From Fodinibacter sp963747405 (GTDB lineage Bacteria > Actinomycetota > Actinomycetes > Actinomycetales > Dermatophilaceae), in assembly GCA_963747405.1 (NCBI GenBank), contig CAVVFG010000009.1:92980-156979 (forward strand): a stretch of DNA of 64,000 nucleotides, given 5' to 3'. The position numbers were made by a program, and so were the translations under genes. A model generated the notes under the pieces. The model did no database searches. It was not told the origin of the DNA and saw only the letters and a program-made list of their open reading frames with translations. Each line of letters begins with the position of its first letter. The stretch's first letter is position 1. Below, piece after piece: positions 48,446 through 58,317 of the stretch.

Positions 48446-50071
48446 GTGTCATCAGCACCAGCGCAGACCGCGCCACCCGTCTACCCCGACAAGATCGACG
48501 GGGCGGTCCTGAAGATCGCCGGTGTCGTCGTGCTCGGCGCCATCATGTCGATCCTCGACATCACCGTCGTCAACGTCGCGCTGCCGACCTTCCAGACCGA
48601 GTTCGGCACGCCCGGCGCGCCGCTGCTCTACTCCACCGTCACCTGGACCGTCATCGCCTACACGCTGGCGCTGGCGATGGTCATCCCGCTCACCGGCTGG
48701 GCGGCCGACCGGTTCGGCACCAAGCGCCTGTACATGACCGCGCTGCTGCTGTTCACCCTCGGCTCGGTGCTGTGCGCGACCGCCAGCTCGATCGGCATGC
48801 TGATCGGCTTCCGGTTCCTGCAGGGCCTCGGCGGCGGCATGCTGATGCCGCTCGGCATGACGATCATGACCCGCGCGGCCGGCCCGGCCCGGATGGGCCG
48901 CCTGATGGCGATCCTCGGCGTGCCGATGCTGCTCGGCCCGATCTTCGGCCCCATCCTCGGCGGCTACCTGATCGACAACTACTCGTGGCACTGGATCTTC
49001 CTCATCAACGTGCCGATCGGCATCATCGCGATCACCTACGCCTTCTTCGTGCTGGCCTCCGACCGCCCCACCCCCAGCGAGTCCTTCGACTGGGTCGGCG
49101 CGGCCCTGATGTCCCCGGGCCTGGCGATGTTCCTCTACGGCGTCTCCTCGATCCCGGGTGAGGGCACCTTCTTGTCGTTCAAGGTCATCTTCTGGGGCAC
49201 CCTGGGCCTGCTGATGATCGCGGCCTTCGTGTTCTGGAGCTTCCGCGCGGTGCACCCGCTGCTCGACCTGCGGCTGTTCCGCAACCGCAACCTCACCGTC
49301 TCGGTGCTCACGATGGTGCTGTTCGGCGCGGCGTTCTTCGGCGGCCTGCTCCTGGTGCCCACCTACTTCCAGCAGGTGCGCGGCGAGACGCCGCTGCAGG
49401 CCGGCTGGCTGATGGCCGTTCAGGGCCTGGGTGCGATGGTCACGATGCCCATTGCCGGCGCGCTCACCGACAAGCTGCCGGTCGGCCGCATCGTGCCGTT
49501 CGGGCTGGTGGCCATCATCGGCGGCATGTTCGCGCTGACCCAGATCACCGCCACCACGCCCTACACCTTCATCCTCCCGGTCCTGTTCATCATGGGCCTG
49601 GGCATGGGGGCGACGATGATGCCGCTGATGACCTCGGCCCTGAAGACGCTGAAGTCGCACGACGTGGCCCGCGGCTCGACGCTGCTCAACATCAGCCAGC
49701 AGGTCGCGTCGTCGATCGGCGTCGCGATCATGTCGGTCGTGCTCACCAACGGGCTCAAGAACGACCCGCTGCTGCAGGCCTCCACGGCGTTCACGCAGGC
49801 CACGGAGGGCGTCACGGACCCGGCCCGGGTCAATGCCATCGCGGCGAGGTTCCCCGAGGTGGCGGCGCTGCTCGCCAAGGGCCAGGAGGCGCTGATGGCC
49901 GCGGTGCACGAGGCCATGGCCATGGCGTTCGCCAACACGTTCTGGGTGGCCGCGATCCTGTTGTCGCTCACCCTCATCCCGGCGTACTTCCTGCCCCGCA
50001 AGCGCGAGGAGTCGCACCTGCTCGACGACGCGTCCGCCGACGAGGTCGCCTCGTCGGTGATGCTGCACTGA
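48446..50071 (+). CDS. DHA2-family MFS transporter
   Basis: A 541-residue, 14-helix drug:proton antiporter-type protein. LDITVVNVALPTFQTEF (motif D1), GWAADRFGTKRLY (motif A) and GRLMAILGVPMLLGPIFGPILGGYL (motif C, antiporter signature) are clear. A GTG at 48446 with GGAG seven bases upstream gives the best start; a longer open frame from 48356 adds unlikely residues. An iron-box-like site in its leader suggests export of a siderophore or other iron-linked compound. This is inference. Confidence 0.9.
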   Translation: MSSAPAQTAPPVYPDKIDGAVLKIAGVVVLGAIMSILDITVVNVALPTFQTEFGTPGAPLLYSTVTWTVIAYTLALAMVIPLTGWAADRFGTKRLYMTALLLFTLGSVLCATASSIGMLIGFRFLQGLGGGMLMPLGMTIMTRAAGPARMGRLMAILGVPMLLGPIFGPILGGYLIDNYSWHWIFLINVPIGIIAITYAFFVLASDRPTPSESFDWVGAALMSPGLAMFLYGVSSIPGEGTFLSFKVIFWGTLGLLMIAAFVFWSFRAVHPLLDLRLFRNRNLTVSVLTMVLFGAAFFGGLLLVPTYFQQVRGETPLQAGWLMAVQGLGAMVTMPIAGALTDKLPVGRIVPFGLVAIIGGMFALTQITATTPYTFILPVLFIMGLGMGATMMPLMTSALKTLKSHDVARGSTLLNISQQVASSIGVAIMSVVLTNGLKNDPLLQASTAFTQATEGVTDPARVNAIAARFPEVAALLAKGQEALMAAVHEAMAMAFANTFWVAAILLSLTLIPAYFLPRKREESHLLDDASADEVASSVMLH

Positions 50072-50088
50072 GGCTCGCCCGCCGCACA

Positions 50089-50126
50089 CCGGATGCCGGT
50101 CCCCTACCCGCGGGGCCGGCATCCGG
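50089..50126 (+). terminator. Hairpin terminator after the MFS gene
   Basis: CCGGATGCCGG (50089-50099) pairs exactly with 50116-50126. Inside, CCCC and GGGG add four more pairs, leaving a short loop. It begins 17 bases past the MFS stop. The arms are built from the GGATGCC motif. No T tract follows. Confidence 0.65.
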
Positions 50127-50138
50127 CATGCTGGGCCG

Positions 50139-51179
50139 GTGCCCACCGGAAACCACGACGCCATCACCGACGTGGCCGGCGTGCGCGTCGGCCACACCAC
50201 CCGCGACGAGCCGGGCTGGCTCACCGGGGTGACCGTCGTCGTGCCGCCTCCGGGAACGGTCGGCGGGGTCGATGTGCGCGGCGGCGGCCCCGGAACCCGC
50301 GAGACCGACCTGCTCGACCCGCGCAACGTCGTCACCGCCGTCGACGCCGTGGTGCTCTCGGGGGGCAGCGCCTTCGGGCTGGCGGCCGCCGACGGCGTGG
50401 CCGCCGCGGTGTACGCCTCGGGCGCCGGGTGGCCGGTCGGCCCCGCCGAGCACGAGCGGGTGCCCATCGTGCCGGCGGCGATCCTGTTCGACCTGGGCCG
50501 TGGGGGGTCCTGGCTGAGCTCCCCGGGGCCCGACGACGGCGCCGCGGCCTACCGAGCTGCCACCGGTGGCCCGGTGGCCCAGGGCTCGGTGGGAGCCGGC
50601 ACCGGGGCACGGGCCGGGGGCCTGCGCGCAGGCGTGGGCACGGCATCCACGGTGCTCACCGGCGGGGCCACGGTGGGGGCACTCGTCGTGGTCAACGCGG
50701 TCGGTACGGCGTTCGGTGCCGACGGGCGGATGCTCGCACGCGCTCTGGTGACCGACGACCTGCCCGAGCCGGATGCCGCCCGGGTCGCCGCCCACTGGGC
50801 GGCGCGGGCGCAGGAGGCCGAGCGGCTGCGGGCCGGCACCGCCACGACCCTGGCCGTGGTGGCGACGGATGCGACGCTGACCAAGGCCGGCGCCTCGAAG
50901 CTCGCCGGGGTGGCCCACGACGGGTTCGCGCGGGCCCTGTCACCGGTGCACACCGCCTACGACGGTGACACGGTGTTCGCGCTGGCGACCGGGGCCCGGC
51001 CGGCTGTCACCGGCATCGACGAGGTCGAGCTGCAGACCGCCGCCGCCGACTGCGTCTCGGTGGCGATCGTGCGGGCGGTGCTCGCGGCCACCTCGGTCGA
51101 CCGCACGGCCGACGGCGGGGTCGCCCTGCCGTGCTACCACGACGCCCTCCTGGGACGGGACGCGGCTCAGCCGGAGTAG
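50139..51179 (+). CDS. P1-family (DmpA/NylC-like) N-terminal-nucleophile peptidase
   Basis: A 346-residue hydrolase of the DmpA/endo-type 6-aminohexanoate hydrolase superfamily. It opens with ITDVAGVRVGHTT and carries VVLSGGSAFGLAAADGV and VGAGTGARAGGLRAGVG. The segment TATTLAVVATDATLTK is where the precursor is expected to cleave itself to expose a Thr nucleophile; PVHTAYDGDTVFALATG ends the fold. Substrates range from D-aminopeptides to oligoamides. Its last 13 bases overlap the convergent guaB end. Confidence 0.88.
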   Translation: MPTGNHDAITDVAGVRVGHTTRDEPGWLTGVTVVVPPPGTVGGVDVRGGGPGTRETDLLDPRNVVTAVDAVVLSGGSAFGLAAADGVAAAVYASGAGWPVGPAEHERVPIVPAAILFDLGRGGSWLSSPGPDDGAAAYRAATGGPVAQGSVGAGTGARAGGLRAGVGTASTVLTGGATVGALVVVNAVGTAFGADGRMLARALVTDDLPEPDAARVAAHWAARAQEAERLRAGTATTLAVVATDATLTKAGASKLAGVAHDGFARALSPVHTAYDGDTVFALATGARPAVTGIDEVELQTAAADCVSVAIVRAVLAATSVDRTADGGVALPCYHDALLGRDAAQPE

Positions 51180-52759
51180 TTGGGCGCCTCGACGATGCCG
51201 GTGATGTCGTGCGGGTGCGACTCGCGCAGCCCGGCGGTCGTGATGCGGATGAAGCGGCCCTTGGCCTTCAGCTCGGGCACGGTGCGCGCGCCGACGTAGA
51301 ACATCGACTGGTGCAGGCCGCCGACGAGCTGGTGCGCCACTGCACCGACCGGGCCGCGGTAGGCGACCTGGCCCTCGATGCCCTCGGGCACGATCTTGTC
51401 GTCGGAGGTGACCTCGGCCTGGAAGTAGCGGTCCTTGGAGTAGGACTTCTTGCCCCGCGAGCTCATCGCGGCCAGCGAGCCCATGCCGCGGTAGGCCTTG
51501 AACTGCTTGCCGTTGATGAAGACCAGCTCGCCCGGCGACTCCTCACAGCCCGCCAGCAGCGAGCCGACCATCACGGTGTCGGCGCCGGCGACCAGCGCCT
51601 TGGCGATGTCGCCGGAGTACTGCAGGCCACCGTCACCGATCAGCGGCACCCCCGAGGGCGCACAGGCCAGCGAGGCCTCGTAGATGGCAGTCACCTGCGG
51701 CACGCCGACGCCGGCGACGACGCGGGTGGTGCAGATCGAGCCGGGACCGACGCCGACCTTCACGGCATCCACCCCGGCGTCGATCAGCGCCTGGGCGCCC
51801 GCACGGGTGGCGACGTTGCCGCCGATCACCTGCACGTGCCGGGTGGCCGGGTCGTGCTTGACCCGCTCGACCATCTCGAGCAGCAGCCGGGCGTGGCCGT
51901 GGGCCGTGTCGACGACGAGCACGTCGACCCCGGCGTCGATGAGCGTGGTGGCGCGCTGCCAGGCCTCGCCGAAGTAGCCGACCGCGGCGCCGACGAGGAG
52001 GCGGCCGTCGGCGTCCTTGCTGGCGTCGGGGAACTGCTCGGACTTCACGAAGTCCTTGACGGTGATCAGCCCGCTGAGCCGGCCCTCGTCGTCGATGATC
52101 GGCAGCCGCTCGCGCTTGTGCTGGCGCAGCAGCACGGTGGCCTCGTCGTGGCCGATGCCGACGTGGCCGGTGATGAGCGGCATCGGCGTCATGACGTCGC
52201 GCACCAGGGTGTGGCCCCACTCGGCGACCGGGGTGAATCGCAGGTCGCGGTTGGTGACGATGCCGAGCAGGTGGTCGCCCTCGTCGACGACCGGGAGCCC
52301 CGACACCCGGTAGCGGCCGCAGATGTCGTCGAGGTCCTCGAGGGTGGCGTCTGGGCCGATGGTGACCGGGTTGGAGATCATGCCGGTCTGAGTGCGCTTG
52401 ACGAGGTCGACCTGGTAGGCCTGGTCCTCGATCGACAGGTTGCGGTGCAGGATGCCGATGCCCCCGTGACGTGCCATGGCGATCGCCATCCGGGCCTCGG
52501 TGACGGTGTCCATGGCGGCCGAGATGAGCGGCACCTTGATCGAGATCTCGCGGGTGAGCCGGGCGGTGGTGTCGACCTCGCTCGGGATGACGTCGGTCTC
52601 GCCGGGCTGCAGCAGCACGTCGTCGTAGGTGAGGCCCAGCTCGGCGAACGGGGATGCCGGCGCCGGCTCGGCGGTCGACGCCACCACGGCAGGTGCGGGC
52701 ACGGCTCCCGCCCGGTCGTCGTCGCGGGTGGTGCTGGTCTCGTCGAGTCCGAGGCTCAT
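51167..52759 (-). CDS. guaB: IMP dehydrogenase
   Basis: This is the rate-limiting enzyme of GMP synthesis, oxidising IMP to XMP with NAD. The 530 residues have the TIM barrel interrupted by two CBS domains (about residues 130-245, including VTNRDLRF and GLITVKDFVK). The catalytic loop GVGPGSICTTRVVAGVG has its cysteine, and the flap region ASMSSRGKKSYSKDRY is present. It is the true IMPDH, in contrast to the Cys-less GuaB3 protein 3 kb away. The start ATG is at 52759. Confidence 0.97.
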   Translation of the reverse strand: MSLGLDETSTTRDDDRAGAVPAPAVVASTAEPAPASPFAELGLTYDDVLLQPGETDVIPSEVDTTARLTREISIKVPLISAAMDTVTEARMAIAMARHGGIGILHRNLSIEDQAYQVDLVKRTQTGMISNPVTIGPDATLEDLDDICGRYRVSGLPVVDEGDHLLGIVTNRDLRFTPVAEWGHTLVRDVMTPMPLITGHVGIGHDEATVLLRQHKRERLPIIDDEGRLSGLITVKDFVKSEQFPDASKDADGRLLVGAAVGYFGEAWQRATTLIDAGVDVLVVDTAHGHARLLLEMVERVKHDPATRHVQVIGGNVATRAGAQALIDAGVDAVKVGVGPGSICTTRVVAGVGVPQVTAIYEASLACAPSGVPLIGDGGLQYSGDIAKALVAGADTVMVGSLLAGCEESPGELVFINGKQFKAYRGMGSLAAMSSRGKKSYSKDRYFQAEVTSDDKIVPEGIEGQVAYRGPVGAVAHQLVGGLHQSMFYVGARTVPELKAKGRFIRITTAGLRESHPHDITGIVEAPNYSG

Positions 52760-53025
52760 CGCCCGATTCTACGTGGTCGGGCCCCGGCCGCCGTCACTCC
52801 CCCGCCGGCGGGGCCGGGCCCGGCGGTGCCCGGCCCGCAGCATCGCGCGAGCGCCGCCGCCTTCGGATTCCGAAGGTGGTGAAGACAATGGTCAGCGCCG
52901 GTTTGGGGGGTCGAGGAGGCACTTGACCAAGCCTTTACCAAAGGATTGCCCACCCCCTACCAAGCCGAACTTACCGTGTTGCTCTGGCCGCTCAGAAAGT
53001 GGCAGTGCGATACGTGGAGGTACAC
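52760..53025 (+). promoter_or_regulatory. Divergent guaB-whiB intergenic region
   Basis: This 266-bp gap is clearly less GC-rich from 52880 to 52980. Candidate elements for whiB are TTGCCC at 52946-52951 and TACCGT at 52972-52977, with a long 20-base spacer; TTGACC at 52923 is an alternative -35. A leader of about 45 bases ends in GGAGG six bases before the whiB ATG. No gene is seen. Confidence 0.4.
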
Positions 53026-53316
53026 ATGGCCGAGATCACCCGGCTCCCGGGTCCCGTGGCCGACCTGTGGGACTGGCAGCTCGAAGGAGCCTGTCGTCGA
53101 GTGGGCCCCGAGGTGTTCTTCCACCCCGAGGGCGAACGCGGCAGCAAGCGCCGCACCCGCGCCAGCGCGGCCAAGGAGATCTGCCTGGCCTGCCCGGTGC
53201 TGCAGCAGTGCCGCAGCCACGCGTTGTCGGTGCGCGAGCCGTACGGCGTCTGGGGCGGGCTCACCGAGGACGAGCGCGAGAGCGTCTACGCGCGCGCCCG
53301 GCACATCGCATCGTGA
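53026..53316 (+). CDS. WhiB-family iron-sulfur transcription regulator (WhiB1/WblE-like)
   Basis: A 96-residue protein with four cluster-binding cysteines (GACRR, ICLACPVLQQC), the G-[VI]-W-G-G turn (PYGVWGGLTEDE) and an arginine-containing C-terminus that contacts DNA or sigma factor. The sequence fits the WhiB1/WblE subgroup. GGAGG lies six bases before the ATG at 53026; an open frame nine codons longer is not needed. It shares a neighbourhood with groEL and guaB, as in mycobacteria. Confidence 0.93.
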   Translation: MAEITRLPGPVADLWDWQLEGACRRVGPEVFFHPEGERGSKRRTRASAAKEICLACPVLQQCRSHALSVREPYGVWGGLTEDERESVYARARHIAS

Positions 53317-53378
53317 CCAGGTGGCCGCCCGCCGCGGTCACCGCCCACAGACCCGGGGGCGAGAGGCAGTTCGGGTCG

Positions 53379-53432
53379 CGGGACGTCCCGACCGACGGGT
53401 GACAGCGACGTCATCCACCGGCCGGGACGTCC
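53379..53432. repeat. Repeated CGGGACGTCC sites between whiB and the S4 gene
   Basis: CGGGACGTCCCG (53379-53390) is a perfect 12-bp palindrome, and its first ten bases recur at 53423-53432, 44 bases on. Both lie ahead of the S4-gene -10. They could be paired operators or part of a whiB terminator. Confidence 0.4.
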
Positions 53433-53464
53433 TGCGGTCCGGACGAGGAGCGGGCAGCGCGGCG

Positions 53465-53470
53465 TAACCT
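53465..53470 (+). promoter_or_regulatory. -10 element for leaderless S4-domain gene
   Basis: TAACCT, six bases, then the GTG at 53477. It has the same TANNNT-N6-start arrangement found at other genes here. Confidence 0.5.
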
Positions 53471-53476
53471 GACGCG

Positions 53477-53701
53477 GTGAGCCCGCCCCTCGACGTCCCG
53501 ATCCGCGACGAGTCCATCCGGCTGGGCCAGCTGCTCAAGCTGGCCGGAGTCGTCGACGACGGCGCGATGGCCCGTGAGGTCATCGAGCGCGGCGTGGTCG
53601 CCGTCAACGGCGAGGTCGACACCCGCCGTGGTCGGCAGGTGCGCCCGGGCGACGTCGTGACCTTCGGGTCGGAGACGATCCGGGTCGCTGCGCAGCGCTG
53701 A
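53477..53701 (+). CDS. S4-domain RNA-binding protein
   Basis: A 74-residue protein consisting of a single S4 fold: IRLGQLLKLAGVVDDGAMAREVI, then GVVAVNGEVDTRRGRQVRPGDVV. It resembles YaaA/RqcP-like small S4 proteins, which bind rRNA or tRNA on ribosomes. No other domain is present. It is convergent with groEL, from which a hairpin separates it. Confidence 0.87.
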   Translation: MSPPLDVPIRDESIRLGQLLKLAGVVDDGAMAREVIERGVVAVNGEVDTRRGRQVRPGDVVTFGSETIRVAAQR

Positions 53702-53729
53702 CCGCCGAGCGCTCGGCCCGCGGACGCGA

Positions 53730-53766
53730 CGGATGCCGCCCGCTCTCGGTGAGCGGACGGCATCCG
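53730..53766. terminator. Bidirectional hairpin between the S4 gene and groEL
   Basis: CGGATGCCG, one unpaired base, CCGCTC, a five-base loop (TCGGT), GAGCGG, one unpaired base, CGGCATCCG. The stem is about 15 bp and sits between convergent stops. The outer arms are again the GGATGCC motif. A separate 14-bp palindrome (GCCGAGCGCTCGGC, 53704-53717) precedes it. Confidence 0.7.
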
Positions 53767-53812
53767 GTGTCGTGCACAGGGTGCGCCGGGCGAGCCGGCG
53801 CGGGAGCGAGCG

Positions 53813-55429
<1,617 letters not shown>

Positions 55430-55576
55430 TGCTGTCCTTCGTGATCGGGATGCCGGCGGCGGGCGAGCGCCGCGCCGTGGCGGGTTGTCTGTGGTGCACC
55501 GGTACCGGACGCGCCCCGGTCACACCCGGTGGCGGGTGCGCACCGGGGCGCGGTCACGGCATACGTGGGTCGTGCG

Positions 55577-55870
55577 TCAGCCGACGACGGCGAGCACGTC
55601 ACGGGCGGACAGGATGAGGTACTCCTCGCCGCCGTGCTTGATCTCGGTGCCGCCGTACTTGCTGTAGATGACGCGGTCACCGACCTGGACGTCGAGCGGG
55701 ACGCGGTTGCCCTTGTCGTCGATGCGACCGGGGCCGACTGCGAGGACCTCGCCCTCCTGGGGCTTCTCCTTCGCGGTGTCCGGGATGACGAGACCGGACG
55801 CGGTCGTCTGCTCGGCCTCGAGGCTCTTGATGACGATGCGGTCCTCGAGCGGCTTGATGGAAACCGACAC
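55577..55870 (-). CDS. groES: 10-kDa co-chaperonin GroES
   Basis: A 97-residue co-chaperonin. SVSIKPLEDRIVIKSLEAEQTTASG contains the mobile loop region that binds GroEL, with VGDRVIYSKYGGTEIK and LILSARDVLAVVG at the end. The GTG at 55870 has GAGGAG six bases upstream; the longer open frame beyond it is not GroES-like. It is the first gene of the groES-groEL operon, under two HrcA-type operators. Confidence 0.96.
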   Translation of the reverse strand: MSVSIKPLEDRIVIKSLEAEQTTASGLVIPDTAKEKPQEGEVLAVGPGRIDDKGNRVPLDVQVGDRVIYSKYGGTEIKHGGEEYLILSARDVLAVVG

Positions 55871-55966
55871 GGTGTGCTCCTCCCCTGTGGGGTGAGTCGA
55901 AGTGGACGGGACTGCGCTCCCGGGCCGCTCTCGCCGTCGCGGGGGTCGATCGAGACCCGGGGTGCG

Positions 55967-56042
55967 CTGGCACTCACCGGGGGTGAGTGCCAATGAGGCA
56001 AATCTAGGTCGCGCGTTAGCACTCGGTCAACTCGAGTGCCAG
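55967..56042 (-). promoter_or_regulatory. groESL promoter with two CIRCE (HrcA) operators
   Basis: CIRCE sites, each with a nine-base spacer, lie at 56016-56042 (TTAGCACTC / GAGTGCCAG) and 55967-55993 (CTGGCACTC / GAGTGCCAA). Between them, on the minus strand, are TTGACC (56025-56030), an 18-base spacer and TAGATT (56001-56006). One operator covers the -35 and the other begins at the expected transcription start. HrcA repression of heat-shock genes is the known role of CIRCE. Confidence 0.9.
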
Positions 56043-56112
56043 TCACCGGACGCCGGGAGGCCCGGTGCGCCTGGTGCGCCTGCCGGATGCCCCTGCTGCC
56101 GGAACTGGCAGG

Positions 56113-57378
56113 ATGCCCGCCGTGGACGTCGGCACGGTTCGAGCGCTGGGGTCACCCGACGGTCGGGCGACCCTGCGCAGCCTGCCCGCCTACGACGAGC
56201 GCGAGGTGATGCGCCTGCAGGACCGGCTGCGCCGGGAGGGCCACGACCCAGGCTTCGTCGCCGCCCTGCTGACCCAGCAGCGGCTGCGGGCCCGAGCGGT
56301 GGCCAAGTTCGGCGAGTTCGCCGACGACCTGCTCTACACCGCCGACGGGCTCGAGCAGGCCTCCCGGCTCGAGGTGGCGGCCACCCACGCCGGGCGCTTC
56401 CACCACGCCTCGCTGGCGACGGTGCACGACCTCGGCTGCGGCATCGGGTCCGATGCCGTGGCGATGTCGGCGCTCGGCGTCACCGTGCAGGGGGTCGACA
56501 TCGACCCGGTCACCGCAGCCGTCGCCGACATCAACCTGCGCCCGTGGCCGGACTCGCGGGCGCGGGTGGGGCTGGCCGAGGAGTTCGAGGCGCCGCGCGA
56601 CCCGCTGCGCTCGCGGGTGGGGGTGTGGCTCGACCCGGCCCGCCGGGTGCCGGGACGCACCGGGCGGCACGGGCGGATCAAGCGGGTCTTCCGGCTCGAC
56701 GAGATCCGGCCGACGTGGGAGTTCGTGCTCCAGGTGGCCACCGCGGTGCCGGCCACCGGGGCCAAGCTGTCGCCCTCGATGCCGCACGACGCCATCCCGC
56801 TCGGCACCGAGGCCCAGTGGACCTCGTTCGCCGGCGAGGTGCTCGAGTGCACGGTGTGGTGGGGCCCGCTGGCCCAGCGGCCGGGGCGCAGTGCCCGCAT
56901 CCTGCGCCCGGACCGCTCGCCGGTCGAGGTCGACGAGACGATGGCCGAGCCGGAGATCCCCACGGTCGGGTCGCTGGCAGCGGTCGGGCCGTGGCTCTAC
57001 GAGCCCGACCGGGCGGTCACCCAGGCCGGGCTGCTCGGCGCGGTCACCGCGGCCACCCTGGGCAGCGAGGTCGACCCCGGGCTGGGCTACGTGGTCAGCG
57101 AGGCGCGCGTCGACGTGCCGTTCGCCCGGCGCTACGCCGTGCGTGAGGTGATGCCGTTCGGGGTGAAGTCGCTGCGGGCCTGGCTGCGCCAGCGCGGTGT
57201 CACCGGGCTCACGATCAAGAAGCGCGGGGTGCGCCTCGACGACGACGAGCTGCGCCGCGAGCTGAAGATCGGCCGCAAGGCCGGCGACGGTGCCCAGGCC
57301 ACCGTCATCCTGACCCGGGTGGCGGGCCAGCAGGTCGTCCTCGTGGTGGACCCCGACCCCGACCCCGCCCCCACCTGA
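56113..57378 (+). CDS. SAM-dependent methyltransferase with THUMP-like domain
   Basis: A 421-residue class-I methyltransferase. The SAM-binding motif I is VHDLGCGIGSDAVAMSALGVTVQGVDID. The C-terminal 100 residues (EVMPFGVKSLRAWLRQRGVTGLTIKKRG) match the THUMP-like module common in actinobacterial proteins of this kind. The substrate is unknown, probably RNA. An ATG at 56113 was chosen over a GTG at 56065. It diverges from groES and converges with the ribokinase gene across a palindromic repeat. Confidence 0.85.
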   Translation: MPAVDVGTVRALGSPDGRATLRSLPAYDEREVMRLQDRLRREGHDPGFVAALLTQQRLRARAVAKFGEFADDLLYTADGLEQASRLEVAATHAGRFHHASLATVHDLGCGIGSDAVAMSALGVTVQGVDIDPVTAAVADINLRPWPDSRARVGLAEEFEAPRDPLRSRVGVWLDPARRVPGRTGRHGRIKRVFRLDEIRPTWEFVLQVATAVPATGAKLSPSMPHDAIPLGTEAQWTSFAGEVLECTVWWGPLAQRPGRSARILRPDRSPVEVDETMAEPEIPTVGSLAAVGPWLYEPDRAVTQAGLLGAVTAATLGSEVDPGLGYVVSEARVDVPFARRYAVREVMPFGVKSLRAWLRQRGVTGLTIKKRGVRLDDDELRRELKIGRKAGDGAQATVILTRVAGQQVVLVVDPDPDPAPT

Positions 57379-57389
57379 CCGGCCCACCT

Positions 57390-57472
57390 CTCCCCGACCT
57401 TGCAGGGCAGGAGCGGGGCAACACGCCGCGGAACCCGGTTCGAGGCGGCGGCTCCCCTGCAAAGTCGGGGAG
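57390..57472. repeat. Palindromic intergenic repeat copy D (83 bp)
   Basis: It begins CTCCCCGACCTTGCAGGGC and ends CCCTGCAAAGTCGGGGAG, arms that pair over about 17 bases. It lies between convergent genes whose stops are at 57378 and 57484, filling most of the 105-bp gap. Confidence 0.85.
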
Positions 57473-57483
57473 GCACCGGGGGG

Positions 57484-58317
57484 TCACAGGTGCGGGTCGG
57501 GCTGGGCGCCGCGGTGGCGCACCGCGGCCGCGCCGGCCGCCAGCGCCTCCTCGAGGGCCGCTTCGCGCCCGTGTCCCGCAGCCAGGGATGCCGCGAGCGC
57601 GCCGCAGAACGCGTCCCCGGCCCCGGTGGTGTCGACCACGTGGGCCGCGTCGACCTCGTGGGCCGGGGCGGTGACCCCGTCCCACGACGCGCCGTTCGCA
57701 CCGAAGGTCACCAGGAGCGAGCGCGGCTCGGCGCCGGCCTCGGCGAGTGCCGCCATCTCGTGCTCGTTGGCGACCACCGGGTCGGCCAGGCCGACGACGT
57801 CGGGTGGCAGCGCCGCGTACGGCGCGGTGTTGAGCACCACCCGGGCCCCGCGGCCGGCGGCCCGACGCACCGCGGTGCAGACGACGGCACGCGGCACCTC
57901 GAGCTGCACGACGAGCACGTCTGCGGGGCCCAGGGCGTCGACCGCCGCGACCTCGCGCTCGTCGAGCAGGTCGTTGGCGCCGGGCACGACGACGATCGAG
58001 TTCTCGCCGTCGTCGGACACCGCGATGAGCGCGTGCCCGCTCGGCGCACCCTCGACGACGCGCACGCCGCTCACGTCGATGCCGAGCCGCTCGAGCCGGG
58101 TGCGGTAGGCGGCGCCGCCGGCGTCGTCGCCGACGCACCCGACCATGGCGACCCTCGCACCCGCGGAGGCCGCCGCGACGGCCTGGTTGGCCCCCTTGCC
58201 CCCGGCCAGCCGTTCCAGGCCGTCGCCCAGGACGGTCTCCCCAGGGCGGGGATGACGCTCGACGCGCGTCACGAGGTCGACGTTGAGCGACCCGAGCACG
58301 AGCACCCGGCCGTTCAC
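57484..58317 (-). CDS. Ribokinase-type PfkB sugar kinase
   Basis: A 277-residue kinase. GSLNVDLVTRVERHPRPGETV, GGKGANQAVAAASAG (PfkB signature 1) and DTTGAGDAFCGALAASLAAG (signature 2, with the catalytic Asp) are intact. It fits ribokinase, which would phosphorylate ribose released by the upstream nucleoside hydrolase. The GTG overlaps that gene's stop (GTGA), supporting a shared nucleoside-salvage operon. GGAGG lies four to five bases upstream. Confidence 0.9.
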   Translation of the reverse strand: MNGRVLVLGSLNVDLVTRVERHPRPGETVLGDGLERLAGGKGANQAVAAASAGARVAMVGCVGDDAGGAAYRTRLERLGIDVSGVRVVEGAPSGHALIAVSDDGENSIVVVPGANDLLDEREVAAVDALGPADVLVVQLEVPRAVVCTAVRRAAGRGARVVLNTAPYAALPPDVVGLADPVVANEHEMAALAEAGAEPRSLLVTFGANGASWDGVTAPAHEVDAAHVVDTTGAGDAFCGALAASLAAGHGREAALEEALAAGAAAVRHRGAQPDPHL

